A stretch of DNA of 64,000 bases, from positions 141,323,529 to 141,387,528 of the forward strand of contig OY821518.1 of assembly GCA_963682025.1 (NCBI GenBank), given 5' to 3'. The notes below the pieces were generated by a model. The model was not told the origin of the DNA and made no database searches. It was given only the letters and a program-made list of their open reading frames with translations. This DNA comes from Cordilura impudica. Lineage: Eukaryota; Arthropoda; Insecta; Diptera; Scathophagidae. The position numbers and the translations under genes were made by a program. Positions within the stretch are counted from its first letter, which is position 1. Each line of letters starts with the position of its first letter. Below are positions 53,947 to 64,000 of the stretch, one piece after another.

Positions 53947-55505
53947 TCCTTTCACTCCTCGAGGGAGCATAGGGCCACAACAAGGTGGTTCCAATAACTT
54001 CTATCTTCCGCTCGATGCCTGAATTCGTTCCACTTTATACGAAATCTCGATTGTTCTGTTTTCAGTTGCCGCTTCCAGGTATGCGTTGGTCTCCCGACTC
54101 GTCTGCTCCCCTGTGGATTCCATTCTAGGCATTTCTTGGTAATATCATCATCTAGTTTACGGAGAGTGTGACCTATCCAACTCCATTTCCGCTTACTTAT
54201 TTCCATTCTAATAGGCTGCTGGTTTGCCTCTATCCAGTGTTGGTTGCTGGATATTGATACAGAACAGAAAATCCGTATGTTTTTCGGAGACATTTCTTGA
54301 TAAATGCCTAAAGGGATTGTATATCACATGGTGCCATGTTCCAGGTCACGCATACATATAACAAAGTGGATTTTATGTTGGAGTTAAATAATTTGGTTCT
54401 GTTTTGTTTCAAAATATTAGAAGATTTCCAAACCTGGTTTAACTAAGCAAATACACTCCGCGCCTTTTTCTGCGAATAGATATATCTGCTGCTGAGCCAC
54501 CAGTTGTGTCAATTGTGCTATCTAGGTAGCAGAAGGACTTAACATCTTCAATATCTTGAGCACATACGAAGAAATGGCGATCTGGGTTGCTATTGATGCG
54601 GAGCGATTTTGTTTTGGGTATATTTATCTTCAGCCCAACCAATTTTGCGATGTCACTGATGGTGGAAATTTCGAATGCATCTCTTGGAATGATCTAAGTC
54701 CTCCAACGGTCCTTGTAATCCCCACATAATACCTCTCTTATGATGGCCTGTTACCTTCTGTATCACAACAACGAGGACGCAGTTAAAAAGTAGAGGCGAT
54801 AAGACACTACCTTGTCTAACTTCAGTTTTCACCGTGATCCTGTTGCTCAGTTGATTTTCATGCAACACCCGGCAAGTGGCAGTCTTCCACCGGACTTTGC
54901 TTAGTGTTAATTTTGCGGGGACACTCTTGCATACCAGCGAGTTTCATATAGCGTTATCATTGACTGTATCAAAGGCCTTCTCAAAGTCTATATAAATGAG
55001 GTATAGTGGTGATCTCCATTCCACTGATTGTCAGCGATAATCTGAAGACTGTTTACTTGGTCAGCACAAGATTTTCCGGAGCGAAAGCGCTTGCTCCTTT
55101 CTGAGTGATGAGGAAATTGTTTGTAATATGCGCAATTACCTTATTTACCATGCTTAACGAAGTTTAGCTTCTCCAATTCTTCCTGCTACTCAAAACACTT
55201 TTTTTGGGAAGACTTATAATGACTCCATCAGATAGGTCGTCAGGTAAAGACTCATAGGCCCAAAACGCCCTAATAATAGGTTCCAGCAGTCGCACTCTGG
55301 TTGTTCGGTCGGCTGTAAGCGGTTCTGGAGAGATTTATCCAACCCTGGAGATTTTCTTGGTTTGAGAGATCTTATCGATTTCACTTATCTCAGGGCAATC
55401 AGTAGAGATGTCGGAATTTGGTGTATGTGGTTTATTTGGTTTTCCATGCGACTGTTAGGGGATACCCCGATGATTTTGTGTACTCTTGGATGAGGGAATA
55501 ACGTA
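53947..55505 (-). pseudogene. RTE-like non-LTR retrotransposon, endonuclease and RT relic
   Basis: On the minus strand in order: endonuclease scrap GHTLFPHPRVHKIIGVSPNS (about 55505-55445) with ENQINHI-type sequence; RT start with PLTADRTTRVRLLEPIIRAF and SDGVIISLPKK; RT palm SNRITVKTEVRQGSVLSPLL followed by a lost FADD box; VGLKINIPKTKSLRINSNPD; IEDVKSFCYLDSTIDTTGG; and C-terminal KWSWIGHTLRKLDDDITKKC, LEWNPQGSRRVGRPTHTWKR, WNHLVVALCS. The WIGHxLR...RRxGRPxxTWRR tail is typical of the endonuclease-reverse transcriptase LINEs often annotated as RTE-like. Multiple stops, shifts and a deletion between endonuclease and RT. Dead. Confidence 0.82.
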
Positions 55506-56002
55506 TGGCCAGTGAAATTAAAAAAATATCTTTCGTTTGAGAATAATCGTGTCTGATTGTATATAATTTTTCTTAAATATATTCTTATAAATTAAATGTA
55601 AGCTAACATAGTTTAACATTTTAACACTATATAAAAGTTATATATTCCAATGAACAACTTTTTGTTAATATTTTTAAATACATTAAAAATATTCTGAAAT
55701 ATTTAGAAAATAACTTGAGATTTTTAGGTTTTGTTAAGATGATAATAATACCAAAAACATGTTCCGTTTACATGAAAATACAACAAAATTTTACCATAAA
55801 CCGCAATATTTAAAAAACTGAAATTAAAAATTTCTTTTTCCAAATTTGAATTCAACGTACCTAGTTAAGTTAGTTAATTAAGTCAATTAGCAAAGATGTA
55901 CATATAAAAAAGACAGGTTCTGCACAAAGTTTAAGATTGTTTTGTAATGTAATCAATTTATTTATCTGCGGTTCAATCCTAAAGAAATTAATAATTAAAA
56001 AT
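55506..56002. other. AT-rich non-coding stretch
   Basis: No gene or definable repeat. Confidence 0.4.
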
Positions 56003-56263
56003 TTAATCGCAAACACCCATGACAAAAATTAGTTTACGTTTCTGAGAGTGCACTGTACATAATATATAAGTATGTATGTACAATGTTTTGTATGGCTCCT
56101 CCTTTATTTCAGATTCGCCAAATAGTTCGTAGCTTAGATATGCAAACGCTGGACATTTTGCCAGAATATGTTCCATAATTATATATTTACAAAGTGTTGC
56201 ACTTAATAGGAAACTTTTGTTGAATACGGTAAAAACGGAAAAAGTTTTTTTTATATAAACCAT
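56003..56263 (-). pseudogene. Possible LINE C-terminal zinc-motif remnant
   Basis: The minus-strand frame includes SATLCKYIIMEHILAKCPAF, then AYLSYELFGESEI. The H-x4-C followed by CPAFA.LR..LFG resembles the C-terminal C-C-H-C segment of I/Jockey-type LINEs (compare CYCPAFARTR at 63.5 kb). The first cysteine pair is not clear and no RT is found nearby, so the assignment is tentative. Confidence 0.4.
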
Positions 56264-56884
56264 CTGATGAATTACAAAGTGATGTAATGTCGGCCTGGGC
56301 GTTCTTTAGGCAATCATTGAAATGCTTTTAGTTCCACTTATATCAACTCTTTCCAATTGCAAAACAGCATTGTCTTGTGAAACCACTATACGGAAGGGAA
56401 CACTGTGCAAGATGTCAGAGCAAAAATTAAAAATAAAACATATTTAATATTTTATACCAAAAATCAGATTATGTACTGGTGTAACTAAGTAATATATGTA
56501 CATATGTATGTACTCATATGTGTAAAGTATTACATAACATGTATACATATTACAATAATAAAGTGTCTTATGACAACAATACGACATTTAGCATATACAC
56601 AAGTACAATCAACACTACGAAAAAATGATTTATGTTCAAATATACGCTCATGAAATGTGCGAGTACCATTCAAATAAATAGTATATGCATGTGACTTTCT
56701 GTTTTCATACCGAAATTGTACAAATAGAGTTACAAGTTAATCATTCATATAAGATTTCTATTGTATGTGTTGTCAAAGCTTCGGTTCTTTTGAAAAATAT
56801 TTAGGCTTTGTGGGAGCCTTGAGTAGTTAAGGTAACACATTTTAATGAAAAGAAACTCATAATAATAAAAAAAAAAAAATGGTG
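56264..56884. other. AT-rich non-coding stretch
   Basis: TACATATGTATG-type runs; no gene supported. Confidence 0.4.
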
Positions 56885-57455
56885 GGTCTAAGCCGACTAT
56901 AAGATACGCTATAACAAGAGATTTTAAAACGGGTATTCAGTTCAACTTTCTAACTGAATGTACAAAATAAACATAAATAAAATTTAAATGACATGTTAAT
57001 TAATTTTTGGCCCGCAGATATGAAATATTTTGTTTCGAATGCTATTTTTATATGGGAACTAGGTCATGCCCATATCTAAGAAAGTCACCTATTTTTCTCA
57101 AAAACAAAAATAAATCAAATTTGTTTGGTAGATTCAAGTGGAGATTGGGAAGGAGCTTCGTGTGGGAATTATGACTTAAAGTGGTTGTCTAGAGTATATT
57201 TTTGGTCTGCTGATAAAATTTTTAACATGATCATTATGACAATCTGCATCTTGGGGCAATTTAAGTCGATCTAATTTTTGTGGAGACCACGTCGAAACAT
57301 GCACCGATTTTTAAAATTTCCAATATCGATCATCCGCTGGCCATCAACAGCTTATTTATCATATTTCATGAATATATATTTATATTTGCGGCCTGTAATT
57401 TGATTAAGAGGTGTACATGAACACACAGATAGACAGACAGACAAGCAAAAACTTG
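56885..57455 (-). mobile_element. Diverged DINE-like element, reverse orientation
   Basis: The order GTCTAAGCCGACTATAAGAT, CGCAGATATGAAATATT, AAATTTGTTTGGTAGATTCA, GATTGGGAAGGAGCTTCG, CATGCACCGATTTTTAAAAT, GGCCATCAACAGCTTAT and ACACACAGATAGACAGACAG follows the DINE-like family read on the minus strand. Identity is low, the terminal TATACCC end is lost and there are indels. It is an older copy than those at 36-41 kb. Confidence 0.75.
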
Positions 57456-58819
57456 GTCAAACCAAACAACTTTATATGTTTTTTTTTAACAATAAATAAA
57501 TCAAGAAATTCAAATAACTTTTAGATATTTGGCCGCTTCTTACTTAATTCAAGATCTGGCTATATGTATGTTTTGATCCATATTGGTCTACACCAAAAAA
57601 ATAATATTTACCATATTCTGTAAAGCTTAAATCAATGAACTTACTATTTTATATTAACTAATAATTTATCTATCAGCTGTTTATTTTAACAACTAATTGC
57701 ATTAACATCATCATGTATGAATATTCATCAGTAATTATTTCAATAAATTCTGAATAGTGCAAGAATTCTTCAGTTATCCAAGCATATTGCAGAAATTGCG
57801 AAAAAAAAAAATAACCGAGTATATGGTCGGACAATACTGTCCAAGAAAATATCTACAATTTAATTATGATTTTTTTACTACTACCACTGCTTTATGGATA
57901 TTCTATTGTCGCAATGTGGGTGTGTTTAGTTAGAAGTAAAGTGTTCAGTAGTCAAAACCGCGCACTTATCATAAAAATACATTACAACTACTGTACGCAA
58001 TCAAATTCCATTCACACACAGCATGTATTTACAAAAATATATGTACATCTCAGGACAATCAAATAGCACCATCTGTGTATTTTAAAATACATAACTGATT
58101 AATGAATTGCTCTTCTTGTGCAGGAAATGGATATGGTTTATTGGTTTATTTTGAAAGCCGCGCCCATTAATAAGACAGCGGACTTAAGATACAGAATCAT
58201 TTTGTAAATCTATTATATTTTCTCAATTTTTTTTTCAAAGTGTCCAACAACTACTTTTTTAGAGCTTTAGCAGATGAAAATTTATACACTAAATATTGGA
58301 AAGTGCTACTTAAATTACCGCAATTGCTAATGCTAGTACTATGCTAATATGAAGGTGTAAATTAATTTCTTGTGTGTTAACTTTTGCATATCAAAAAAGT
58401 GCGTGTACTATGAATTTTTTGTGAAAAAGAGTACTGTCAGTTTTAAAACGCATGTTGTTGAAGATGAGAAGCCGAATTTTGATAAGAATAAGACAGTTAT
58501 AAATTCGAAATTGTATATTTATACAAAATTTATGGGTGTTCATCAAAATTTATGTTTTGAAAGCTTTGTCATACCTTAGTTATTTAAATAATTTTTTTAT
58601 TATGAGATTTCCAGCGTTAATTTTGCATTATTGCTGTAAAACTATTATCAATGTTAAAGGTGAAATTATTATTATTATACAATTGCAATAAAATCCTTTA
58701 ATAAGTCCAATAACAGTCAGATCCCAACAATACTCTATGAGATCATTATTTATGCATATAGTTATTTATTTATATAATAACAAAACTATTGTTTAAGTAA
58801 ACTATTTTCGAAAATTATA
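57456..58819. other. AT-rich non-coding stretch
   Basis: The frames 57866-58066 (hydrophobic start MIFLLLPLLYGYSIVAMWV) and 58370-58579 have no recognisable family and no conserved context. I do not call genes. No RNA gene is seen. Confidence 0.4.
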
Positions 58820-59000
58820 AAGGGTGTCCCAAAATCGACACATGATTTGAATTTGTTGTCATTTGTGCGAGGGCACTCGTTGAATGAATTATTGAACATC
58901 AACAAGTGGATTGATTTTACTAACAAAATGATCTTAAGGAATGATACACATGTTCACCTTGATGGCTTCGTTAATCGATAAAATTGCCACATTTGAGGTC
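58820..59000 (+). mobile_element. Mariner-like remnant (one end plus first catalytic block)
   Basis: AAGGGTGTCCCAAAATCGAC at 58820 looks like a mariner terminal repeat. About 105 bp later one frame reads KMILRNDTHVHLDGFVNR, a stop, then NCHI, matching the mariner segment IFSDEAHFHLDGFVNRQNCR around the first catalytic Asp (replaced here). Most of the element is deleted and the other end is not found. The terminal motif recalls 34653. Confidence 0.6.
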
Positions 59001-59467
59001 TCAAAGTTGAGCGCTCGTAAATCGAAAAAAATTTTAGCCATTAACTTCTTTCAGGTCACAGTGTGAGAAAATTTCCACATTGTTCCCCTCTTTTGAATAT
59101 TTTCACCCCATGACGTCATATTATTTGCATATTATGAAGACAGCACTTCGAGACTTTTCGTTTGATGTATAAAAAAATAAGTTACTCTTAATTTAGAATA
59201 TATAAAAAAAATACACTTTTCGAAAAAAGTTTATTTGCACCTTTTTCGACATTTTTGTCAGAAAAGAAAACGGCATTAGTGTAATGTATACTTTTTAGTG
59301 GTACACATATTGAGAAAATGCGACCAAAAATGATTTCTTTTGTAACCTATTTTCAAATTATTTGAAAGAAATTTCCTTAGAACAAATGGAGCCAAATCTT
59401 TGATATTTAACAGTGGTGAACAGGGCGATCTCAAATACCCTTTTTCTCCGATTTTTTATATTAATAA
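59001..59467. other. Non-coding stretch
   Basis: A-rich and T-rich sequence with CCCCATGACGTCATATTA at 59104. It may include decayed mariner sequence. No gene. Confidence 0.4.
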
Positions 59468-59970
59468 TTATACCCTCCACTCCAGTGTGCAGAGGGTATA
59501 TATAAGTTTGTCATTCCGTTTGTAATAATTAAAAAAAAAAATCTGGACCCCATAAAATATATAAATTTGTGATCCTTATAACAAGCGGAGTTGATATAGC
59601 GATGTCCGTCTGTCCGGCTGTCCGGCTGTCCGGCTGTCCGTCTGTCCGTCTGTGGAAATCACGATGACGGCTTCAATCGGGCAACTAGGTTGCTCGTTGG
59701 TATAAAAAATGATTCACTATCATCCTGAGAAGTTTGCTATTTAAAATTGTCCAAAGCCGTTTATCTGGTCCCGAGAATTGAACGATGGAATAAAAAAAGT
59801 CTTGAAAAAATATGATTTGCCTATGTTGTTCTTGTCACGATAGCGTTCTCAATAGGACATTTAGGGAGCTTGTTGTTAGTGAGAATGATACAACAACATC
59901 ATGAGAAGGTTTCTGTTTTTTAAATCGTGACAATAGGTTTCATAGGTGCCGTGAAATCACTGAAAAGGTA
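59468..59970 (+). mobile_element. DINE-like element, family B
   Basis: It starts TATACCCTCCACTCCAGTGT with the hairpin partner GCAGAGGGTATA, then GTTTGTCATTCCGTTTGTAA, a (GTCCGGCT/GTCCGTCT)n core at 59604-59652, and GTGGAAATCACGATGACGGC. Two diverged units of GGGCAACTAGGTTGCTCGTT-like and GGGAGCTTGTTGTTAGTGAG-like sequence, each followed by ATCATCCTGAGAAG or its variant, lie at 59687 and 59866. The right end is approximate. The partner copy is at 23330-23601. Confidence 0.7.
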
Positions 59971-60531
59971 AAAATATATGATGTTTTCCTATATTGTCAT
60001 TCTAAATTTTGTATTTTGTCACAGCTGTACTTGTTGTTTTTATGGTCGTTGTGGTAATAACATAAAAATACACCAATATCAACATTTTATGGTGTAATAT
60101 TTAAGTTAGTTAATTAATAAAAGAAACTATATAAAATCAATATCAATATTCTGCGATTTTTATAAGATCACAAACTATTACAAATTGATACATACTACTG
60201 TTGCAAATATCAAAATACTATAAATAACATTCATATATTATGTATATGTATATCGATAATAAGCGCATATTAAAAATAATATAAATATAAATTATTTTAT
60301 TTATACAAAATACTGCAATTTATAGGGTTGCAAAAAATAGTATGATTTTAAGGGTTCTACTTTTAGTACATACATTCTTGCATTCAAAAGTAGTACTGAA
60401 ACCATAAAATATCTACCCTGTAAAAAATTAGTAGTGTTTAAAAAATTTTTTTTGTCAGATGATAACAATATAATATAGATGTCAATAATATTTAATTATA
60501 GTACATTTTTAAAATTTATTATTTAATGTTT
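59971..60531. other. AT-rich non-coding stretch
   Basis: No gene or repeat with ends; low complexity around 60230-60300. Confidence 0.4.
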
Positions 60532-60655
60532 GGCGCAGGCAAATGCCATTCCCGGACTACCGAGAATTTAATGCACGAGTTATTCCGCATTAGGAATAAT
60601 CGCGGAGCTAAGCTCAATCAAAGTGCAATGATTAAGCCTCGCCCTGGGAAACATG
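60532..60655 (-). pseudogene. U1 snRNA pseudogene, 5' truncated (copy 1)
   Basis: On the minus strand: GTTTCCCAGGGCGAGGCTTA, ATCATTGCACTTTGATTGAG, CCGCGATTATTCCTAATG, AATAACTCGTGCATTAAATT and GGGAATGGCATTTGCC. This is the second half of U1 snRNA: the stem-loop II/III segment CCAGGGCGAGGCTTxxxCATTGCAC, the fly-type GCGATTATTCCTAATGxGxATAACTCGTGC, a damaged Sm site and the 3' stem-loop. The 5' third, including the ACTTACCTG splice-site-pairing end, is missing, so it cannot work in splicing. Confidence 0.88.
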
Positions 60656-60671
60656 TGTTCATACTTCCCTT

Positions 60672-60788
60672 TGCACAAACGCCATTCCCAACTAACAAAA
60701 ATTGTAGGCACGAGCTATCCACATCAGGAATAGTTGCGGGCTCAACTCAATTAAAGTGCAATGATTAAGCTTCGCCCTGGGAAACATG
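60672..60788 (-). pseudogene. U1 snRNA pseudogene, 5' truncated (copy 2)
   Basis: On the minus strand: GTTTCCCAGGGCGAAGCTTA, ATCATTGCACTTTAATTGAG, GCAACTATTCCTGATGTG, TAGCTCGTGCCTACAATTTT and TGGGAATGGCGTTTGTGCA. It is truncated at the same point as copy 1 and follows it at a 133-bp period, so an already truncated copy was duplicated in tandem. The Sm site (AATTTTTGTTAG) is closer to functional than in copy 1. The copies differ by roughly a quarter of positions. Confidence 0.85.
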
Positions 60789-61375
60789 TATTTATTCATT
60801 TCTTAGCACAAACCTAACTTCTTATGGCACATTAAAAATAAACTAATTGAGAAGTACAATTCATCATTACGCTGTATTATAATACTATTTTCTTATTTTA
60901 CTACTAGCTAGTAAAGAAAGTGATCGTATCATTATAAACGAAATAGAATTGAAATTGTGTGCAGATTTGTTTTACTTAAAAAACTGTTTCTACAGATAGT
61001 TAATAAAATCCCAGTAAACATTTTATGCAATAAGTGATCATGTGGAGTCTTTTTTGACTCCTCTGTGCTATTAAAAAAGTCATAAATGCGCTCTTTTGCT
61101 GATCACAAAATATTCTTTTGTTGGGAGGAAATATTACCTTACCCCCGACTCTTCTTGAGAACCTTTTTTAATCCATTTTTCTGATTAATTTCGACTTATT
61201 TTTGTTTTTAGATTTTTCCACAGTTCAAAAATTAATTTTTTTTTTTTTTGTTTTCAGAGATATTAACTGCCGGTGAATTATTTTTATTGTCAGTGTTTTT
61301 AAAATTTTTAAATTAGGGTATGTTTTTAACAAAAATTGTCGCCTATCTTTATTGAAGCATAACTAACGTGGGTCA
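60789..61375. other. AT-rich flank upstream of the Jockey-like LINE
   Basis: Includes poly-T (61226-61248). It may hold the 5' UTR of the LINE starting near 61376, but no promoter is recognisable. Confidence 0.35.
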
Positions 61376-63264
61376 AAATGGCTCAGAAAAGCAATATTTC
61401 CCAAATATTTTTGCGCAAGTTTGCGCGCGGTGTAGCTAGAGCCATTTATTCGATATGTTACTGGAACGCAAACGGCTTTAACCAAAATAAAGAAGTCCAG
61501 CCTATTTCCTAAAAGACAAGCAAATTGATATATTGCGTGTCCCTCAAACTCACTTGACCTCTAGGAGTCAATTCTCATTGCGTGGATATATTTTATATGA
61601 TAAAAAAGATCCAAGAGGCAGAGCGTGTGGTGGCTCAGCCATTCTTATTAAATCTCGACTGAGGCATCATCTAATGTGTGATCATTGTGAAGATTATCTT
61701 GAAGCTACTACGATCTGCTTTGAGGAATTTGATAACAATTTAGTTATCTCATCAATATATTCTCCACCAATATTTTCTATAACGGAGAGTTAGTACAAAA
61801 GATTTTTTGAATCACTTGGCCCTCGTTTTATTGCTGCTGGCGAATACAATACCAAGCATACAGCGTTTCGTTTGGCACAATTTCTAATACGGGTCTAGAT
61901 ATTATCTCAAGTGGAGAACCAACATACTGACCGACAGATAGACAAAAGTTTCCCGATCTAATCGATTTTGGAGTAACGAAGAACATTGCGAGAGAACTTA
62001 TAATTGCTGAATCCCCATTGGAACTCTCATCAGATCACACACCAGTTATTATTACTATTTCTTACCCCCCGAGAAATTGTGCCCCGAATTTTAATTTAGC
62101 GCCAACAAGTATTATAGCTTACTTAAAGTATAGAAAGTTTCTGAGTACCCATTGTACGGATAGGTTACCACTAAGAACACCAGATGATATTGACCTGGCT
62201 ATTGTTAACTTTGAACAAAAGCAGTATAGAACTTGAAAGCATGTACATCAAATTTAAGAAAGTTGCTTGAAACCCAGAGACATGATAAATTAAACAGATA
62301 TCTCGAAAAATTAGATCCGACTTCAGGAACTGATTACTCGTTATGGCGAGCTACAAAAAATCTTAAGAGACCCGTTGTACGTACACCACCTTTAAGAATG
62401 CAAAATGGAGGCTGGGCTAGAAATGATATAGAAAAAGATAATCTATTTGTAGAACATTTGAAAAAAGTTATTACTCCGAATATAACTAGTAATTCAATAA
62501 ATGATTTACCACCAGTAATAAACCAGCAAAGTGCAGTGTCACTTCGATTTGAGATTACAGAGGTCGAAAAGCCATTTTTGATCTTAACCCTAAAAAAACA
62601 TCGGGCATCGTTGGTGTCAGTAATGAAATGCTTTTGGATTTACCCAGAATAGCATTAAGAATAATTATTTTTATATTTAACGCTATACTATGTCTTGAAC
62701 GTTATCCCTCAGAATGGAAGGTTTTGCTCGTTACCATAGTACCCAAGCCAGGTAAGGATCACACGAAGGTCGATTCGTACAGGCCAATCAGTTTATTGCC
62801 AAATCTGTCAAAACTGTTCCAGAAAATACTAGTAAATAAGCTTACTGTAGCTGTAGATCAAAATAGCGCCATCCCAGCACATCAATTCGAATTTAGGCGA
62901 AGACACAGCACCATTGAGCAAGTCTAAGTACTGCTCTGCACTCTTTATTGACGTTTCTCAAGCTTTCGATAAGGTTTGGCACGAGGGTCTACTCCATAAA
63001 ATTTAAACGTTTTTACCCCCAAACGTTCATAAACTAATGGAAAGCTATTTAATAAATAGGAAATTCTCAATAAAGGAGAGCAACTTTACAAGCCCCCTTC
63101 AGGGTATGAAAGCTGGTTTTCCACAGGGCAGTATTCTGGGTCCGCTCCTATACATCCTTTATACAGCGGACATGCCAACTAATGAAAATACGATTACTTC
63201 AACCTTTGCAGATGACACGGTAAATTTGAGTATTCAAGAGGACCCCTCAACAGCATCTACACTT
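61376..63264 (+). pseudogene. Jockey-type LINE (endonuclease plus RT), broken, 3' cut
   Basis: Endonuclease: ICYWNANGFNQNKEVQ (61455), then QTHLTSRSQFSLRGYILYDK, RGRACGGSAILIKSRLRHHL, NNLVISSIYSPP, RFIAAGEYNTKH (the catalytic Asp of GDxN is Glu here), ELSSDHTPVIITI. RT: DSYRPISLLPNLSKLFQKIL, QFEFRRRHSTIEQV, FIDVSQAFDKVWHEGLLHKI, AGFPQGSILGPLLYILYTAD and TFADDTVNLSI with the FADD box intact. Stops and frameshifts occur at about 61500, 61790, 61900, 62235, 62590 and 62925. The coding path ends abruptly at 63264, where a minus-strand LINE joins. Copy-paste element, now inactive. Confidence 0.9.
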
Positions 63265-63286
63265 TTAGGTTAGGTTAGGTTAGGTT
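63265..63286. repeat. (TTAGG)4 run, tail of the minus-strand LINE
   Basis: Four TTAGG units plus TT. In the minus-strand direction this is an AACCTAACCTAACCTAACCT tail just after the end of a LINE. I read it as that element's 3' tail. Flies do not use TTAGG telomeres, so a telomere is unlikely. Confidence 0.75.
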
Positions 63287-64000
63287 GATAAGAGGAGCTA
63301 TGTATACACATAGCTCATATCCGTTGTGTCCGATTATACACCTAAGCCAGTAGGTCGGCTTGTTGTGCGCTCTACATCTCTACGTTCATCCGGTTATCTA
63401 TCCCTCTACTAACTTTGAAATTCGGTTTCATCAGCAAATTTCTTGAGTATTTTCGAGCTTATCCCCCTAAGACCCGTCAGGCCTGGTAAGATGTCGTTGG
63501 ATATATGCCTGACCCTTGTTCTCGCAAATGCAGGACAGTAACAGAAGTACTGTTCTAGGGTTTCGTCATCCTCTCCGCAAGCTCTACAAATGGCTGATTC
63601 CGCCCGTCCTATACGGTATAGATGAGCCCTCAGCTCAGAGTGTCCAGTGAGGATGCCAATTACCCTACTTAGTTCTACCCTACTCAGATTCAGGATCTCC
63701 CTAGTTCTTGCAATGTTGGGAGAACCCCATAATAACTTTGTAACCTTACCCACGTCAGTCTCTTCCCAAATTGATACATGCGAACTGGTCGCCCAGTCTG
63801 CCAGTCCCAATTTGAGAGACTTGAAAGGTATTGGGTTTTCCAAAATAACTCTTTCCAGGAAAGGGATTTGGGATTTGATATTTAACCATGTTATCGACTA
63901 TTCGCTCCATGGTTTTCAGTAGGAAGGATGTAAGACTTATCGGTCGATAGGCCTTTGGGTTCGCGTAGCTTTCCTTTCCCGGCTTTGGTATGAAGACCAC
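63287..64000 (-). pseudogene. I/R1-like LINE with RT-to-C-terminus deletion (runs off right edge)
   Basis: From the right edge on the minus strand: MVFIPKPGKESYANPKAYRP, ISLTSFLLKTMERIVDNMV (reverse transcriptase motif region), then FPGKSYFGK where the frame shifts and the sequence jumps to PIPFKSLKLGLADWATSSHV. The C-terminus has WGSPNIARTREILNLSRVEL, SRVIGILTGHSELRAHLYRI and ICRACGEDDETLEQYFCYCP (C-x2-C...C finger with Tyr where His is usual). The palm FADD region and RNase H core are deleted. A 120-bp 3' UTR ends in the CCTAA tail. Confidence 0.85.

Noticed and set aside
57866..58066. Short frame with hydrophobic N-terminus resembling a signal peptide
   Set aside because: AT-rich chance frame; no family, partner exons or conserved context.
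63265..63286. (TTAGG)4 as a telomeric remnant
   Set aside because: It abuts the 3' end of a minus-strand LINE as a tail, is only four units long, and flies lack TTAGG telomeres.

Overview
This window looks like repeat-dense, intergenic or heterochromatin-like DNA of a higher fly (Brachycera; a calyptrate or tephritid-type genome is my best guess). The evidence is the strong AT-richness, abundant DINE-1/Helentron-like repeats with GTCCGTCCGTC-type cores, fly-like U1 snRNA pseudogenes, and Tc1, mariner, hAT, pogo, piggyBac, Penelope and non-LTR element remnants. Species cannot be fixed from the sequence. I see no conserved host housekeeping gene and no tRNA or rRNA gene.

Layout. 1-1570: the only gene with intact structure, a minus-strand three-exon gene of an uncharacterised insect protein family, running off the left edge. 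1.86-7.2 kb: a G-rich tandem repeat, a long-armed foldback, a MITE, and a DINE-like element carrying two nested insertions (a MITE and a mariner). 7.2-19.6 kb: mostly featureless AT-rich DNA with repeat scraps and a GC-richer block at 12.6-13.95 kb. 19.6-24.6 kb: a Penelope-like endonuclease remnant with a hammerhead-like motif, a GC-rich scrap, a foldback with an exact 266-bp tandem duplication, a second MITE copy and a 123-bp satellite. 27-32 kb: a Tc1-like relic holding a hAT insertion with a perfect 8-bp target duplication, then a pogo/Tigger-like relic split by a DINE-like element. 33-41.6 kb: two inverted-repeat structures, a broken gene that may be a diverged relative of the 1-1570 family, a piggyBac-like relic, and a nest of DINE-like copies. 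42.5-46 kb: a 143-bp repeat element and a decayed LINE. 47-53 kb: two Tc1-like elements with long IR/DR-type ends and a hAT inserted in a palindromic MITE. 54-64 kb: an RTE-like LINE relic, a mariner scrap, two tandem 5'-truncated U1 snRNA pseudogenes, and two LINEs meeting tail to tail at a TTAGG repeat.

How it fits together. The window is best read as layers of transposition. Target-site duplications and rebuilt empty sites give relative ages in several nests: mariner within DINE-like, DINE-like within pogo, DINE-like within the second family gene, hAT within Tc1, and hAT within a MITE. Every transposase or reverse transcriptase seen is broken by stops, frameshifts or deletions. The part of the first gene that lies in the window is not broken. 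Family names for mobile elements come from motif recognition by eye and not from database searches.
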